Counted from the first letter of the stretch, positions 16,285 to 27,017 are shown. The stretch: DNA of 64,000 bases from Planctomycetota bacterium (GCA_018242625.1 JAFEBO010000008.1:186001-250000); one strand, 5' to 3'. Notes: generated by a model not told the origin, from the sequence alone. Made by a program: numbers and translations.

Positions 16285-18147
16285 TCAGCGGCCCTGCGGC
16301 CCCGCCTTGGGAAACACTTTCATATCCGGGCCGAGCCTCTGCGACCTCTCCGCGGCCCGGGCGATGCGGGCTACCAGATCGGCCGTGTCGTCGGTGACAA
16401 CCGGAGCGTTGCCCGCGCGTTCGGCACGAATGGCCGCGGACCTCAGGCATTCTTTCCAGTGGCTGTGCAGCCTCTCCGCATTTCCGCCGGTTTCGCGTTC
16501 GGTGCGAGCCTGCAAGATCGTGGCGGCGCTCTGGGCTTCCATGGTGGAGAGCAGCGGGAGCAGATCACGGGAAGTCGGGGCGTCGTCGCCTCCCAGCAGC
16601 CGGAGCACGGCGGACGCCAGGTCGGCCAGGTCCTCCGCACCCATCCGCTCCGGGGCCAGAAGCCCGCGTGACTGTTCGTCCAGAGTTGTGAGCAGGCTCG
16701 GTTCGCACAGGGCGCATCCGAGCAGTGCTTCCTCCGGCGAAAGGGGCCCGGTGGCGAGCCTCGCGGCGGATGAAGGAGGCTCGACCTCGGTCCGAACCCG
16801 GGGCGGCGTTCGATTGCCCCGGGCGACGGGGATCGCACGCGCGATCGACTCCTCGCCCACATCCGCGAGGCGGGCGAGTTCGCGGATGATCATGCGCCGG
16901 CGCACCGGCTCGACATCGCTGAGGCCAAGGTCCGCGAGGCGTGTTACCTCTTCTTCGAGGGCCCGGCTGCGCACCGCGATGCCGCCACCGGCGATGCCGC
17001 GGGCCACGCGGGCGAAGCGATAACGCAGGACATCAACGCCGCCCTGCAGCGCCTTCCTGAGAATCTCGAGGCCGTCCGGCCGTTTGAGCAGCTCGTCGGG
17101 GTCTTTCGCGTCGGTGACCTTGTCGAGCGTGGCGACCGCAACGTCGAGCGGCTCGGCGAAGAAGATCTCGGCCGCCCGGTCTGCCGCCCGCTGGCCGGCA
17201 TCATCCCCGTCAAAGAGGAGCACGACGCGGTCGCACAGGCGACGCAGGACGATGGCGTGCTCGCGTGTGAGCGCCGTTCCGAGCGTTGCGACGACATTCT
17301 CGAGTCCGGCCTGGTGGCAGGCGATGGTGTCGGTGTATCCCTCGGTGATGATGGCGGTGCGGGCAACCTGGATGGCGCGGGACGCCTGCGCCAGGCCGAA
17401 CAGCGTGGCGGACTTATTGAAGACGCGGCTCTCCGGGCTGTTGAGGTACTTGGGTTCGTCTTCCTCCCGCATCTTGCGTCCGCCAAACGCGATCGTCCGT
17501 CCGATCATGTCCGCGATCGGAAACATCAGGCGGTTGCGGAATGTGTCGTAGAGATGGCCCGATTCGAGCTTGGTACGCAGGAGGCCCGCCTCGGCGAACG
17601 CGCGGGGATCGAGCTGCTTGTTGCGGATCGTCAGGAGCAGCCCATCAAAGCGGTCGGGGGCGGCGCCGATTCCGAAACGATCCACCATGGCGGGCGAGAT
17701 GCCCCTGCGCTCCACGATCTCGCGCGCGAGCCTGCCGTGCTCGGGGTGCCGGTAGATCGCCTTGAAGAACTCCGCGGCGATCGAATTGGCCTCGTGCAGC
17801 TGCGAGCGGGAGATGCCCCCCTCGCCGGGCGCGGGCTCGGCACGCCGGGGCTTGAGCTCAATCCCGGCCCGCTGCGCGAGGTATTCGAGCGCCTCGCGGA
17901 ACTCCATCTTGTGAAATTTCCGTACAAACGTGAAAACATCGCCGCCGGTTCCGCACACAAAGCAGTGGAAGATCTGCTTGTGCGGGACGACCGCCATGGA
18001 AGGATTGTGATCGTCGTGAAACGGGCAGAGGCCGGCGTACTCGCGCCCCTTGGGTTTGAGCGCCACGACTTCGCCGATGATCCGGACGATATCGCTCGCG
18101 TCACGCACGCGCTGCTTCTCGCCATCATCCTGCCACATGGTGCTCAC
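16285..18147 (-). CDS. dnaG: DNA primase
   Basis: Synthesises RNA primers for replication. 620 residues from the GTG at 18147, chosen for the GAGGAG six bases upstream; the frame is open further upstream but shows no homology-like sequence there. CHC2 zinc finger (CPFHDDHNPSMAVV...HCFVCGTGGDVF), TOPRIM domain with EGYTDTIACHQAG and FDGDDAGQRAADRA, and a C-terminal helicase-binding-like region. It is followed by rpoD after 33 bp, the core of the macromolecular-synthesis operon without rpsU. Confidence 0.96.
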   Translation of the reverse strand: MSTMWQDDGEKQRVRDASDIVRIIGEVVALKPKGREYAGLCPFHDDHNPSMAVVPHKQIFHCFVCGTGGDVFTFVRKFHKMEFREALEYLAQRAGIELKPRRAEPAPGEGGISRSQLHEANSIAAEFFKAIYRHPEHGRLAREIVERRGISPAMVDRFGIGAAPDRFDGLLLTIRNKQLDPRAFAEAGLLRTKLESGHLYDTFRNRLMFPIADMIGRTIAFGGRKMREEDEPKYLNSPESRVFNKSATLFGLAQASRAIQVARTAIITEGYTDTIACHQAGLENVVATLGTALTREHAIVLRRLCDRVVLLFDGDDAGQRAADRAAEIFFAEPLDVAVATLDKVTDAKDPDELLKRPDGLEILRKALQGGVDVLRYRFARVARGIAGGGIAVRSRALEEEVTRLADLGLSDVEPVRRRMIIRELARLADVGEESIARAIPVARGNRTPPRVRTEVEPPSSAARLATGPLSPEEALLGCALCEPSLLTTLDEQSRGLLAPERMGAEDLADLASAVLRLLGGDDAPTSRDLLPLLSTMEAQSAATILQARTERETGGNAERLHSHWKECLRSAAIRAERAGNAPVVTDDTADLVARIARAAERSQRLGPDMKVFPKAGPQGR

Positions 18148-18214
18148 TCGCGACTCCTCGGGCGATTCTTGCTTGGCAGGGAGGCTGGTGCCGGCGCAGG
18201 GCAACAATAACGGC

Positions 18215-18496
18215 ATGAGCGGAGGACCGATCCGAGTGGGCGTGCGGTTTGTTGGGCGGGTGCAGGGGGTCGGCTTCCGGGCCGTCTGCCGTGATATCGC
18301 CTGCGGTTTTCCGGTTACCGGGACGGTCCGAAACGAAGCGGACGGCTCGGTCTGGCTCGAAGCCCAGGGATCGGAGGAAGCCGTGGGGGTCTTCATCGAT
18401 TCAATCCTCGAACGGATGGGGCGGCTGGTGCAATCCCACCAGCAGTCGCGCCTCGCGGCGGTTGCGGGCGAAACGATCTTTTCGATCGGCCGGTGA
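18215..18496 (+). CDS. acyP: Acylphosphatase
   Basis: Small enzyme hydrolysing acyl phosphates, 93 residues, normal length. The signature GRVQGVGFRAVCRDIA holds the phosphate-binding loop and catalytic Arg, and the catalytic Asn is in GTVRNEADGSVWLEAQG. The start is the ATG at 18215; upstream sequence in frame belongs to the divergent dnaG leader. A HAD phosphatase gene follows within 18 bp. Confidence 0.92.
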   Translation: MSGGPIRVGVRFVGRVQGVGFRAVCRDIACGFPVTGTVRNEADGSVWLEAQGSEEAVGVFIDSILERMGRLVQSHQQSRLAAVAGETIFSIGR

Positions 18497-18514
18497 GGGG
18501 TACGCTTGGGCCGC

Positions 18515-19213
18515 GTGAATCAGACCCTCATCCTCTTTGACATCGACGCCACCCTTCTGAGCACCCGCGGAGCGGGCATGAGGGCCATGGAGGCGGCCGG
18601 CAAGGCGCTGTTCGGTGAATCCTGCCGGGCGGACGGGGTTCAGTTCGCCGGCCGTCTGGATCCGCTGATCATGCGGGACATGCTTTCAAACGCCGGCCTG
18701 CCCGCCTCCCGGGAAAACCTGGAGGCGTTTCGGGAGGCGTACGTACGGAATATGGAAGAGCTGTTCCGAAATCCGGGGCTCGGGGTGCTGATGCCCGGGA
18801 TCCAGGAGCTGATGACGCGCCTGGATGCGCTGTCGGGCGTGACCCTGGGGCTCCTGACGGGCAACTTTGAGAAGACCGGCCTTCTGAAGATTCGTTCGGC
18901 CGGGCTCACGACCGACCGGTTTGAAGTGGCGGCGTGGGGAGACGATTCGGCGCACGATCCTCCGGAGCGCAAGCACCTGCCGCCCATTGCCGTGGAGCGT
19001 TATCGAAAGAAAAAAGGGGGCGATCCCCGGCGGGTGGTGATCGTGGGGGATACGCCGCACGACATAGCTTGTGCCAGGGCGCACGGGCACGTGGCGTTCG
19101 GGGTCGCTACGGGGAAATTCACATCGGCCGAGGTGCGAGCGAGCGGCGCGGACCACGTGATGGAGAACCTGTCGTTTACCGAGGAGGCGGCGCAAAGGAT
19201 GGTGCACGGATAA
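18515..19213 (+). CDS. HAD-superfamily hydrolase
   Basis: 232 residues from a GTG at 18515 (a TTG at 18506 is possible). Phosphatase of the phosphoglycolate-phosphatase type: motif I is FDIDATLLSTRG, with the usual DxDGT glycine replaced by Ala; motif II LLTGNFEKTG; motif III/IV VVIVGDTPHDIACARAHG. The helical cap lies between motifs I and II. Substrate cannot be assigned. Probably co-transcribed with acyP. Confidence 0.85.
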   Translation: MNQTLILFDIDATLLSTRGAGMRAMEAAGKALFGESCRADGVQFAGRLDPLIMRDMLSNAGLPASRENLEAFREAYVRNMEELFRNPGLGVLMPGIQELMTRLDALSGVTLGLLTGNFEKTGLLKIRSAGLTTDRFEVAAWGDDSAHDPPERKHLPPIAVERYRKKKGGDPRRVVIVGDTPHDIACARAHGHVAFGVATGKFTSAEVRASGADHVMENLSFTEEAAQRMVHG

Positions 19214-19250
19214 CTTCCGGGAGAAGGTGGACCCCGGTGGTGAGATGGCT

Positions 19251-19278
19251 TTGAGTTTTGTCGGACAGTCGCTAGCAT
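19251..19278 (+). promoter_or_regulatory. Candidate sigma-70 promoter for the gene at 19327
   Basis: TTGAGT (19251-19256), 16-bp spacer, TAGCAT (19273-19278), about 50 bp upstream of the ATG. Each box matches consensus at four of six positions. Confidence 0.35.
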
Positions 19279-19326
19279 TAGCGGTGAGGAAACGAGCCTG
19301 TGGCCGTCTGAAGGAGCGGGTGCGAA

Positions 19327-20076
19327 ATGAGTGACAGCTTTCGGGCCCTTTGCTCGGACTTTTACATCAATCAGAAGCTCTCGGTGAAGATGGATCTGCC
19401 GCGCGGCCGCGACACGGTTCTGGATCTTTTTGAGCGCGTGCGGAAGCAGTTTCCTTCGATGTCGCAGTTCCGCCGCTACCGGGAAGAGCTGGCGCTGGAA
19501 TCCCCGCAGGGCGAGGGAGCGCACCGCTGGCTCGCCGTGCGCAACAACAACATCCGCTCGGGCGTCGTGAATCCGGGGCAGCCGGGCGAGGAATACAGCC
19601 TTCACAAAAACATTCTGGAGACGGCGCCGTTCTTTATGAACATCAGCGCTCTGGATGTTGACTACCTGGAACTGCTCTACGGCTTCGACCTTGCCGCGGG
19701 CGGGAATCACGACGCGATTGTGTTTGATGCCCTTCTGCCCGGATCGCCTCTCGCTCAGCTCGCGGATCTTCCGGGGGGCGTGCCCGTGGATTGTCAGCCA
19801 CTGCTCGGCATGCGGATCGCGGGTCGGGAGGACACCGAGGTGTACTTCGAGGTGAAGACACGCGCCGGAACGAGCACCGGATTCCGCGAGGCCGACGCGC
19901 CCCCCGAGCCGATCAGCGTCTATCTGACGCTCCGTCGCTTCGGCGCGGTGACCGATGTCAAGGATCTGGTGTCGATCCTCGGCGATCTTTCCAATCTGGG
20001 CGAAGAACTGGTCGAATCCCGGGTCGTTCCCACGCTCCTCGTGCCCATCCGCGACGCCATCGCGTCGGGCAGCTGA
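19327..20076 (+). CDS. Conserved protein of unknown function
   Basis: 249 residues, soluble, no signal peptide or membrane segment. I do not recognise a domain. The mixed sequence contains FPSMSQFRRYREELALESPQGEG, RWLAVRNNNIRSGVVNPGQ and a C-terminal LRRFGAVTDVKDLVSILGDLSNLGEELV. A GAAGGAG ribosome binding site ten bases upstream supports the ATG. It is followed after 19 bp by a short membrane protein, probably in one transcript. Its regular codon use marks it as a real gene, likely a lineage-restricted one. Confidence 0.7.
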   Translation: MSDSFRALCSDFYINQKLSVKMDLPRGRDTVLDLFERVRKQFPSMSQFRRYREELALESPQGEGAHRWLAVRNNNIRSGVVNPGQPGEEYSLHKNILETAPFFMNISALDVDYLELLYGFDLAAGGNHDAIVFDALLPGSPLAQLADLPGGVPVDCQPLLGMRIAGREDTEVYFEVKTRAGTSTGFREADAPPEPISVYLTLRRFGAVTDVKDLVSILGDLSNLGEELVESRVVPTLLVPIRDAIASGS

Positions 20077-20095
20077 TCACAGGCGGCCCGCCCGG

Positions 20096-20443
20096 ATGAC
20101 CACTGCGCACATCAGCCATCCGCTGCTCGCCGCGGCAAACCTGGATGTGCTTCTCTGGGTCGCGATTCTGCTGGGCGCAACGCTCTCGGGTTCGATCGTG
20201 ATCCTGCAGCTTCGCAAGCGTCTGTTCGCAGAATCGCGACGGGAACAGGATCCCGGCTCGCTGCTGGAGCAGCTGCGTGCCATGGAGCGCAAGGGTGAGA
20301 TTTCGACCGAAGAATTCAACCGGGTGCGGAACAAGATGGTGGAAAAAGTGTCGGGAGGGATCGGGCCGGGCCGTTCCGGGGCCGAGGCGACCGGTGTCAA
20401 GGCCCCAATGACCGATAAACAGGACCCGGGCGCGGTCCAATAG
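20096..20443 (+). CDS. Small membrane protein with SHOCT-like C-terminal motif
   Basis: 115 residues. One transmembrane helix (about 16-40, LDVLLWVAILLGATLSGSIVIL) followed by a cytoplasmic segment containing LLEQLRAMERKGEISTEEFNRVRNKMVE, which resembles the SHOCT short oligomerisation motif. A disordered Gly/Ala tail ends the protein. Role unknown. The start at 20096 sits 19 bp after the preceding gene. Confidence 0.65.
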   Translation: MTTAHISHPLLAAANLDVLLWVAILLGATLSGSIVILQLRKRLFAESRREQDPGSLLEQLRAMERKGEISTEEFNRVRNKMVEKVSGGIGPGRSGAEATGVKAPMTDKQDPGAVQ

Positions 20444-20632
20444 CCCGCGCGGAATTTCTTGAAGACGGCTGCGCGGGGGACCGCCCGATGTCGTTGGGGC
20501 CGGATATTCCGTTTCTACCGAATTTTCGGAGCCCGGATGTGGTGTGGATGTGAGGAAGAATCGCCGCTTGGTCGATAGACTCCCATTCGCGCCGTCCGTG
20601 CGCGTACCTCTGTTTGGCGGACGAGAAAGAAC

Positions 20633-21958
<1,326 letters not shown>

Positions 21959-22029
21959 GCAAGGTGCGATCGGCCCATTGCGGTCCGCGCTGCGGGTGAA
22001 TGCCCGCGGCTTTTCGCGGCATGCGATTG

Positions 22030-23619
22030 TTAATTCAGCTCGACGCAGACCCAGCGATCGCCCGACCCGGTCAGAAGGTGCAGCTTGAGTTCGCTGTCGC
22101 CCAGCCGGCGCACGGACTTGGGCGAATCGGTCATCAGGTGGCAGACCGCAGGCTCCTGAGTCATGCCGCGATGGCCCAGGGAAAGCAGCGAGGCGTGCGC
22201 CAGAGCCCAGTCGCGGGCCGTGGTGAGCAGGGCGAGCGTGCTTCCCGGTTCGGCCTGGGTTGTCCGGGCGAGCAGGTGCAGACGTCCCGTGCTATCGAGA
22301 GCCAGCTCAACCCCCGGGGCATAGGGGCAATTCGTGGGCAGGGATTGCAGGCCACCGATGTGGCCGGCGAGAGTCGGCATGTGCGACGATGTCTGGGAAT
22401 ATGGCGAGGGAGCCGGGGCCGGAGTTTCGCGGATCGCGGCCCGTGCCGGCTTTGGAGCCGGATCGCGAGACGGCTCCACGAAGATTTCCTGAGCGGGCTC
22501 TTCGAGGAATTCGACCGCTTCGGGATCCGGCCCGAGCACCGCATCGAGAGCCGATTCGGCCGCCTCGGCGGGGGAGGTTTCGGGGTGAGCGGGGTCCGGG
22601 CTGGCGGGGGAATACGCGACCGGAACCGTGGAATGTGCTGGAGCGGGGGTTTCCGCGGGGCGCTGGCCGGACAGTTCCGCGGCCTGCCCGGGAAGGCGGC
22701 GGATGAGGTCGATCAGATCGACATGGCCCACATTGGGGCGGCCGCGGTAGACATTGACAGAGGAACCCGGCGTGATGCGGGGCGAACAGGCTTCGCTCGT
22801 CACCGTGCCACCGAGGAACTTCTCGGCGGCCTTGGAAAGCTTGGCGGCGGCCTCGCCGGCCCGTTCGCCGGCCGTACCCATGACCGCCACGTGCAACGTC
22901 GGCGTTGATTCGCCGTCTTTCAAAGTCTTGATCACCCGGTAGCAGCCCACGACGGCGGCTTCGTCGGCCCCCGTCAGCACGGTGACGCGATCGCAGGCGT
23001 GGATGCTCTGCGCAAGGTCCGAAGGACTGGCCAGATCGGCGGCGTCGTCCACCCGGATGACCCACCGGCTCGCTTTGCTTCCCACCAAGCGAAGCGCGTC
23101 GGCGACGGTGGGCATCGGGCCGGTCTGCGGCGGGACGACGCTCGGGGGAAGAGCCAGGTCGATCGAGGCATCACCCCCGGAGAGACGAATCAGCCCCACC
23201 GGTTCGCCCAGGTTCTGGGCGACGTGCTTTGCGTACTGGCCCACCCATGCAGAACCAAGCACCGGCAGGTGTCCGACCAGAAGTACCTCGATAAAGCATC
23301 GCCGGGGCTTTGCTTCGATCACCGGCGCCCCCTGTGCCGCTACCCGCGCGGCGACTTTGGAGGGGCGGGAATTTTCGTGGACAACACCGCTCGGCCCGAT
23401 CCGCGCGACCGTGGGGAAATCATCGAGGAAGAGCTCGGCGAGGACGTTGGCATCTTCGAAGGGATATCCCAGGTCGATTCTGCCGACCGAAACGGGCCCC
23501 CCCTCGTCGCTGGGGTCCCGCGAGAGGGGAACGGCGGGATCGTCGCGCATGGCGGCCCGGAACGCGATGGCGTCGGGGTAGCCCTGATCGCCCGTGCTGT
23601 TGGAGTCTTTGGAGTCCAT
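22030..23619 (-). CDS. MinD/FlhG-like protein without a functional P-loop (tentative)
   Basis: 529 residues from the ATG at 23619, beginning 14 bp after the stop of the ParA-CBM gene. Residues 108-160 (CFIEVLLVGHLPVLGSAWVG..., ...GEPVGLIRLSGGDASIDLAL) align in pattern with the P-loop strand and following helix of MinD/FlhG ATPases, but the GKGGVGKT motif is absent. Later stretches (RVTVLTGADEAAVVGCYRVIKTL and AVMGTAGERAGEAAAKLSKAAEKFLG) resemble the MinD/FlhG core. A Pro/Ala-rich linker (about 345-430) leads to a C-terminal globular part (FxGxL-type GRLHLLARTTQ) of unknown type. The degenerate ATPase reading is inference; an unrelated fold is possible. Confidence 0.5.
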   Translation of the reverse strand: MDSKDSNSTGDQGYPDAIAFRAAMRDDPAVPLSRDPSDEGGPVSVGRIDLGYPFEDANVLAELFLDDFPTVARIGPSGVVHENSRPSKVAARVAAQGAPVIEAKPRRCFIEVLLVGHLPVLGSAWVGQYAKHVAQNLGEPVGLIRLSGGDASIDLALPPSVVPPQTGPMPTVADALRLVGSKASRWVIRVDDAADLASPSDLAQSIHACDRVTVLTGADEAAVVGCYRVIKTLKDGESTPTLHVAVMGTAGERAGEAAAKLSKAAEKFLGGTVTSEACSPRITPGSSVNVYRGRPNVGHVDLIDLIRRLPGQAAELSGQRPAETPAPAHSTVPVAYSPASPDPAHPETSPAEAAESALDAVLGPDPEAVEFLEEPAQEIFVEPSRDPAPKPARAAIRETPAPAPSPYSQTSSHMPTLAGHIGGLQSLPTNCPYAPGVELALDSTGRLHLLARTTQAEPGSTLALLTTARDWALAHASLLSLGHRGMTQEPAVCHLMTDSPKSVRRLGDSELKLHLLTGSGDRWVCVELN

Positions 23620-23633
23620 CTCTCTTCCGAATT

Positions 23634-25256
23634 TCAGGCGGCGCCCTGATGCTCGAGCATGCGGTCCATCCGGAGCGCCGAGGCGCTTTGCACGATCACA
23701 ACGCTGTTGAGTTCGCCGAAGGGGTTTAGCTCGGCGCTGGGGTTGTGCGGGTCGGCGGTCCAATTGCCATCGACGATGAGGCGGTACTGGTGGTGGCCGG
23801 GGGCGATATCGATGCAGGTCTCAAACACACCCAGCTCGCTGTTCAGCCGCATCGGGTGGGACGAAGCGGACCAGTTGTTAAACGTGCCGGCAACGGAGAC
23901 CCGCTCGCCCAGCGTGGCCGGCTGGACAAACAGAACTCCCTGCGCGGTCAGACGGACGCCCAGCAGGCGGCGATCCGGGTCGGCCGTGCGTGCCGGCTTG
24001 GCCTCAACATCGGAAGAGGGCTCGAAGCGCAGAGGCGTGGTCGGCAGGTTTTCTTCCGCCTTGTCGCCGGTCACCCTGCGGAGCAGTCTCTGGGCCCGAT
24101 GAACCAGTTCCGCGGCCCGGCTCGTGGGTCTGGTCGGGTCGATTTCACCCTGCGTGGGAATCAGAGGCGGCAGGTTTGTTGCGGAAAGGTTCGTCGGCGC
24201 CGGGGGCGTGGTTGTTGCCTGCTTGGCCGTGTTGCCCGCCCTAAGCAGTGATTCGCGGATTTCGGATGCCGTGGGAACCGGCGCAACGGGGGATGCCGCA
24301 CGGGGCGACTCGATCGGGAGGGCGGAACTCGGAATCGGGGTCGCGGCGGGGCTGATCGCCGCCGAGACCGGCAACCCCAGTTCCAGTTGCTGCGGCTTGG
24401 CGACGGGCACATCGGGCTTGACTTCAACGGTCGTGCGATTCTGCCAGGTCGGGTCAGGGCCGCTGAAACCTGAAAGTTTGAGACCCAGCTTGGTGGCGAC
24501 CCAGCGGGCCAGGTCGAGGTAGTCCTTGCTGCCGGGCGCATCGGGGGCGTACTCGATCGCCGGCTGGCCGAAGCTGGCGGCTTCCCGGAGCTTTGCATCC
24601 CGCCGGATCACGATTGGCGCGAGCTGGTGCCCGAAGCGGCGCTGCAGTTCACCCAGAAGGTCATGCGAGACGGTGCTCGCGTCGTCGTGGAGGGTGGGGA
24701 TGAACGAGATCGGAATCTCGACGCCCAGCCGCTTGGACAGCGTTTTGACAGTCGTGAGCTGCCGGGTTGCCCCCTGAAGGGCAAAGAAGCCCGTTTCAAC
24801 CGGGATGAGCACGCTGTTGGCCGCCGCCAGAGCATTGAAAGTCAGCAGGCCGATGGCGGGGGAGCAATCGACCAGGGCGATGTCGTAGTCGGCTTTCAGG
24901 CGTTCGAGCACCTGGGCAAGGCGGCGTTCCTTGTCGGGTTTGTCTGCCAGGCCGCCCCGGGCCGCCTCGAGACCGGCAAGCTTCATGCGGCTGGGTGCCA
25001 GGTCCAGATTGCGACCCACGCGCCAGAGCAGGCGGGTGGTATCGATGGGGCGGTTGTTTGGCAGCACGAGGACATCGCCGATGTCCAGGTCGATCCTGTT
25101 TTCGGGGATGCCCAAGCCGACCGCGCAGTGGGACTGGGGGTCCAGGTCAACAAGAAGGGTTCGCAGGCCGCCCTTGGCCATGGCCGCCGCGAGGTTGATG
25201 GCAGTTGTGGTCTTGCCGCAACCGCCCTTTTGATTGATGATCGTGATGATCCGCAC
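23634..25256 (-). CDS. ParA-family ATPase fused to a glycogen-binding (AMPK-beta/CBM48) domain
   Basis: 540 residues, GTG start with AAGGAG six bases upstream. Residues 1-260 are a ParA/Soj-type ATPase: deviant Walker A KGGCGKTT (10-17), LLVDLDPQSHCAVGLG, VDCSPAIG. A Pro/Ala/Thr linker follows, then about 110 C-terminal residues that form a carbohydrate-binding module like that of AMPK beta: VSVAGTFNNWS and YRLIVDGNWTADPHNP, with both sugar-contacting Trp positions kept. ParA proteins position cargo; this fusion suggests the cargo or cue is glycogen or another alpha-glucan (inference). Operon with 22030-23619. Confidence 0.85.
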   Translation of the reverse strand: MRIITIINQKGGCGKTTTAINLAAAMAKGGLRTLLVDLDPQSHCAVGLGIPENRIDLDIGDVLVLPNNRPIDTTRLLWRVGRNLDLAPSRMKLAGLEAARGGLADKPDKERRLAQVLERLKADYDIALVDCSPAIGLLTFNALAAANSVLIPVETGFFALQGATRQLTTVKTLSKRLGVEIPISFIPTLHDDASTVSHDLLGELQRRFGHQLAPIVIRRDAKLREAASFGQPAIEYAPDAPGSKDYLDLARWVATKLGLKLSGFSGPDPTWQNRTTVEVKPDVPVAKPQQLELGLPVSAAISPAATPIPSSALPIESPRAASPVAPVPTASEIRESLLRAGNTAKQATTTPPAPTNLSATNLPPLIPTQGEIDPTRPTSRAAELVHRAQRLLRRVTGDKAEENLPTTPLRFEPSSDVEAKPARTADPDRRLLGVRLTAQGVLFVQPATLGERVSVAGTFNNWSASSHPMRLNSELGVFETCIDIAPGHHQYRLIVDGNWTADPHNPSAELNPFGELNSVVIVQSASALRMDRMLEHQGAA

Positions 25257-25424
25257 ACGCCACTCCTTGGCTTCGGTCGCCGGGCGTCATGCCCGGCGTC
25301 TGAGCGGATTGACCCCGCCCGACCGCCGATCGTGCGAGATCACTCCGTGTCTGAAAGTATCGGGTCCGGCGCGGCAAGCCCTTGAATGACCCCCAACCGC
25401 GGTTGTTCCGGTAGCATGCCGCCC

Positions 25425-25985
25425 ATGCGATGGATCGCGCTCGGGATTGCCGTCTGCTTTCTTCTGGGCTGCACCCCGCCCCGCATCGAACTCACCCCCG
25501 AGGAAACCGAACTGGTCCGCCAGATGCGTTTCCCCAAGGGCGCCGAAGACGCCCGGCAGGCCTTGATCGCCCTGCACCCGGAATGGCCCGAAGACATTCG
25601 AAAGGCGGTGCTCGCGAAGGAAATTCCTCCGCCGCGCCGAATGACTCGCGTGGAGATGGAGAGCCTTTGGCGCGACTCGCCGCCGCATCCGGGACGCCCG
25701 GGCGCCATCAGCCGCATCCAGGCGATCGCGGCATGGGGCCCGCCCAGCAGCCGCAGCGCCGGCTTTCTCGTTCGGCCGCTGACCGACATTTGGACCTACA
25801 ACGACGTCTCTCCTCCAATCCTGGTGTGGTTCGTCAACGACGCCTTGGATGAATCGCCGTATTACGAGGAGTACCCGCCACCGCGCGACGGAAGTCGTGA
25901 GCCGCCCCGCGGCAAGTTCGGATTTCAGAAATCTGGCGACCTCGATTCAGCGAAGATCCCAACGCTCGCGCCGACTGACCCCTAG
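25425..25985 (+). CDS. Lipoprotein of unknown function
   Basis: 186 residues from the ATG at 25425, chosen to give a short signal peptide with lipobox LLGC. The mature protein is Pro- and Arg-rich, with PEWPEDIRKAVLAKEIPPPRRMTRVEMESLWRD and IWTYNDVSPPILVWFVND. No domain recognised. It stands alone between the divergent ParA operon and the secreted-protein cluster. Confidence 0.7.
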   Translation: MRWIALGIAVCFLLGCTPPRIELTPEETELVRQMRFPKGAEDARQALIALHPEWPEDIRKAVLAKEIPPPRRMTRVEMESLWRDSPPHPGRPGAISRIQAIAAWGPPSSRSAGFLVRPLTDIWTYNDVSPPILVWFVNDALDESPYYEEYPPPRDGSREPPRGKFGFQKSGDLDSAKIPTLAPTDP

Positions 25986-26102
25986 GTTCTCTTCCGACGT
26001 CGTGATTGCGGCCACGGGAATTCTCGTAATCCCCGCCCGACCGATCTGATATCATGCCCGCGAACTCGCTTGCCAACAAAGGACAAGTCCGGAACACAAC
26101 AC

Positions 26103-27017
26103 ATGAAGCACCTCCGCTGTCGATCTGTCGCTGTTCTTTGCGCATTGCTTGCAATGTGCGCGCCCACCGGCCTCGCTCAGGCCGCGGACCCGGATCCACG
26201 CCAGGCCGAGATCACCAAGACCGCTGAAGCCTTCGTCGAGGCGTTCCACAACGGCGATGCGAAGGCGGTCGCCGCGATGTGGGCTCCGGACGGCGACTTT
26301 GTCGACCTCGAAGGCCGTGTCATGAAGGGACGCGACGCAATCGAAAAAGATTTCGTCGAACTCTTCAAGGAGAATAAGGGCCTGAAGCTCCGGATCGATG
26401 TCGCGTCGGTCCGCTTTCTAAACGGTGACACGGCCATCGAGGACGGGACCACAACAGTCCTGGCACCCGACGGATCGACACCCAGCCGCGCCCGCTATAC
26501 CAACGTGCTCGTCAAGAAGGACGGCAAGTGGCTGCTTTCAAGCGTGCGAGAGGCGCCGTATGTGCCTCCGACGCACAAAGACCACCTTCGCAGCCTTGAA
26601 TGGATCCTGGGCGAGTGGGTCGACCCGGCGTCCGAGGGGCACGTCGCCCACGCGATCTTTGAAATGTCGCCGGACGGCAACTTCATCATCTCGATGCGGG
26701 CCGTGGACGTGAAGGGCACGTTTTTGGATAACGGAACCCAGCGGATCGGCTGGGATCCGGCAGCCAAGCAGATCCGCTCCTGGAGCTTTGAGCCAGATGG
26801 CGGCTTTGGAGATGGTGTCTGGACCCGGAACCCGGATGACACCTGGACCGTAAAGACCAACTCCACTCTCCAGTCCGGGCACAAGGTGAGTTCGACCACC
26901 ACCATCACCCGCGTCGATGCCGACACCGTCACCTGGCAGTCCAAGGACCAGAACGTGGACGGCAAGCCCGTCGCCGACACCCCTGTCGTGACCATGAAGC
27001 GCATCAACGGCAAATAG
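26103..27017 (+). CDS. Secreted SnoaL/NTF2-like (DUF4440-type) protein
   Basis: 304 residues. A signal peptide (ending near LAQAAD) precedes an NTF2-like cone domain (about 25-150) recognisable by AEAFVEAFHNGDAKAVAAMWAPDGDFVDLEGRVMKGRDAI and YTNVLVKKDGKWLLSSVREA. A second part (about 155-304, LEWILGEWVDPAS...FIISMRAVDVKG) resembles beta-barrel domains that often follow it. Such folds bind small molecules or act as scaffolds; no active site can be named. First gene of a run of exported proteins with which it may be transcribed. Confidence 0.75.
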   Translation: MKHLRCRSVAVLCALLAMCAPTGLAQAADPDPRQAEITKTAEAFVEAFHNGDAKAVAAMWAPDGDFVDLEGRVMKGRDAIEKDFVELFKENKGLKLRIDVASVRFLNGDTAIEDGTTTVLAPDGSTPSRARYTNVLVKKDGKWLLSSVREAPYVPPTHKDHLRSLEWILGEWVDPASEGHVAHAIFEMSPDGNFIISMRAVDVKGTFLDNGTQRIGWDPAAKQIRSWSFEPDGGFGDGVWTRNPDDTWTVKTNSTLQSGHKVSSTTTITRVDADTVTWQSKDQNVDGKPVADTPVVTMKRINGK

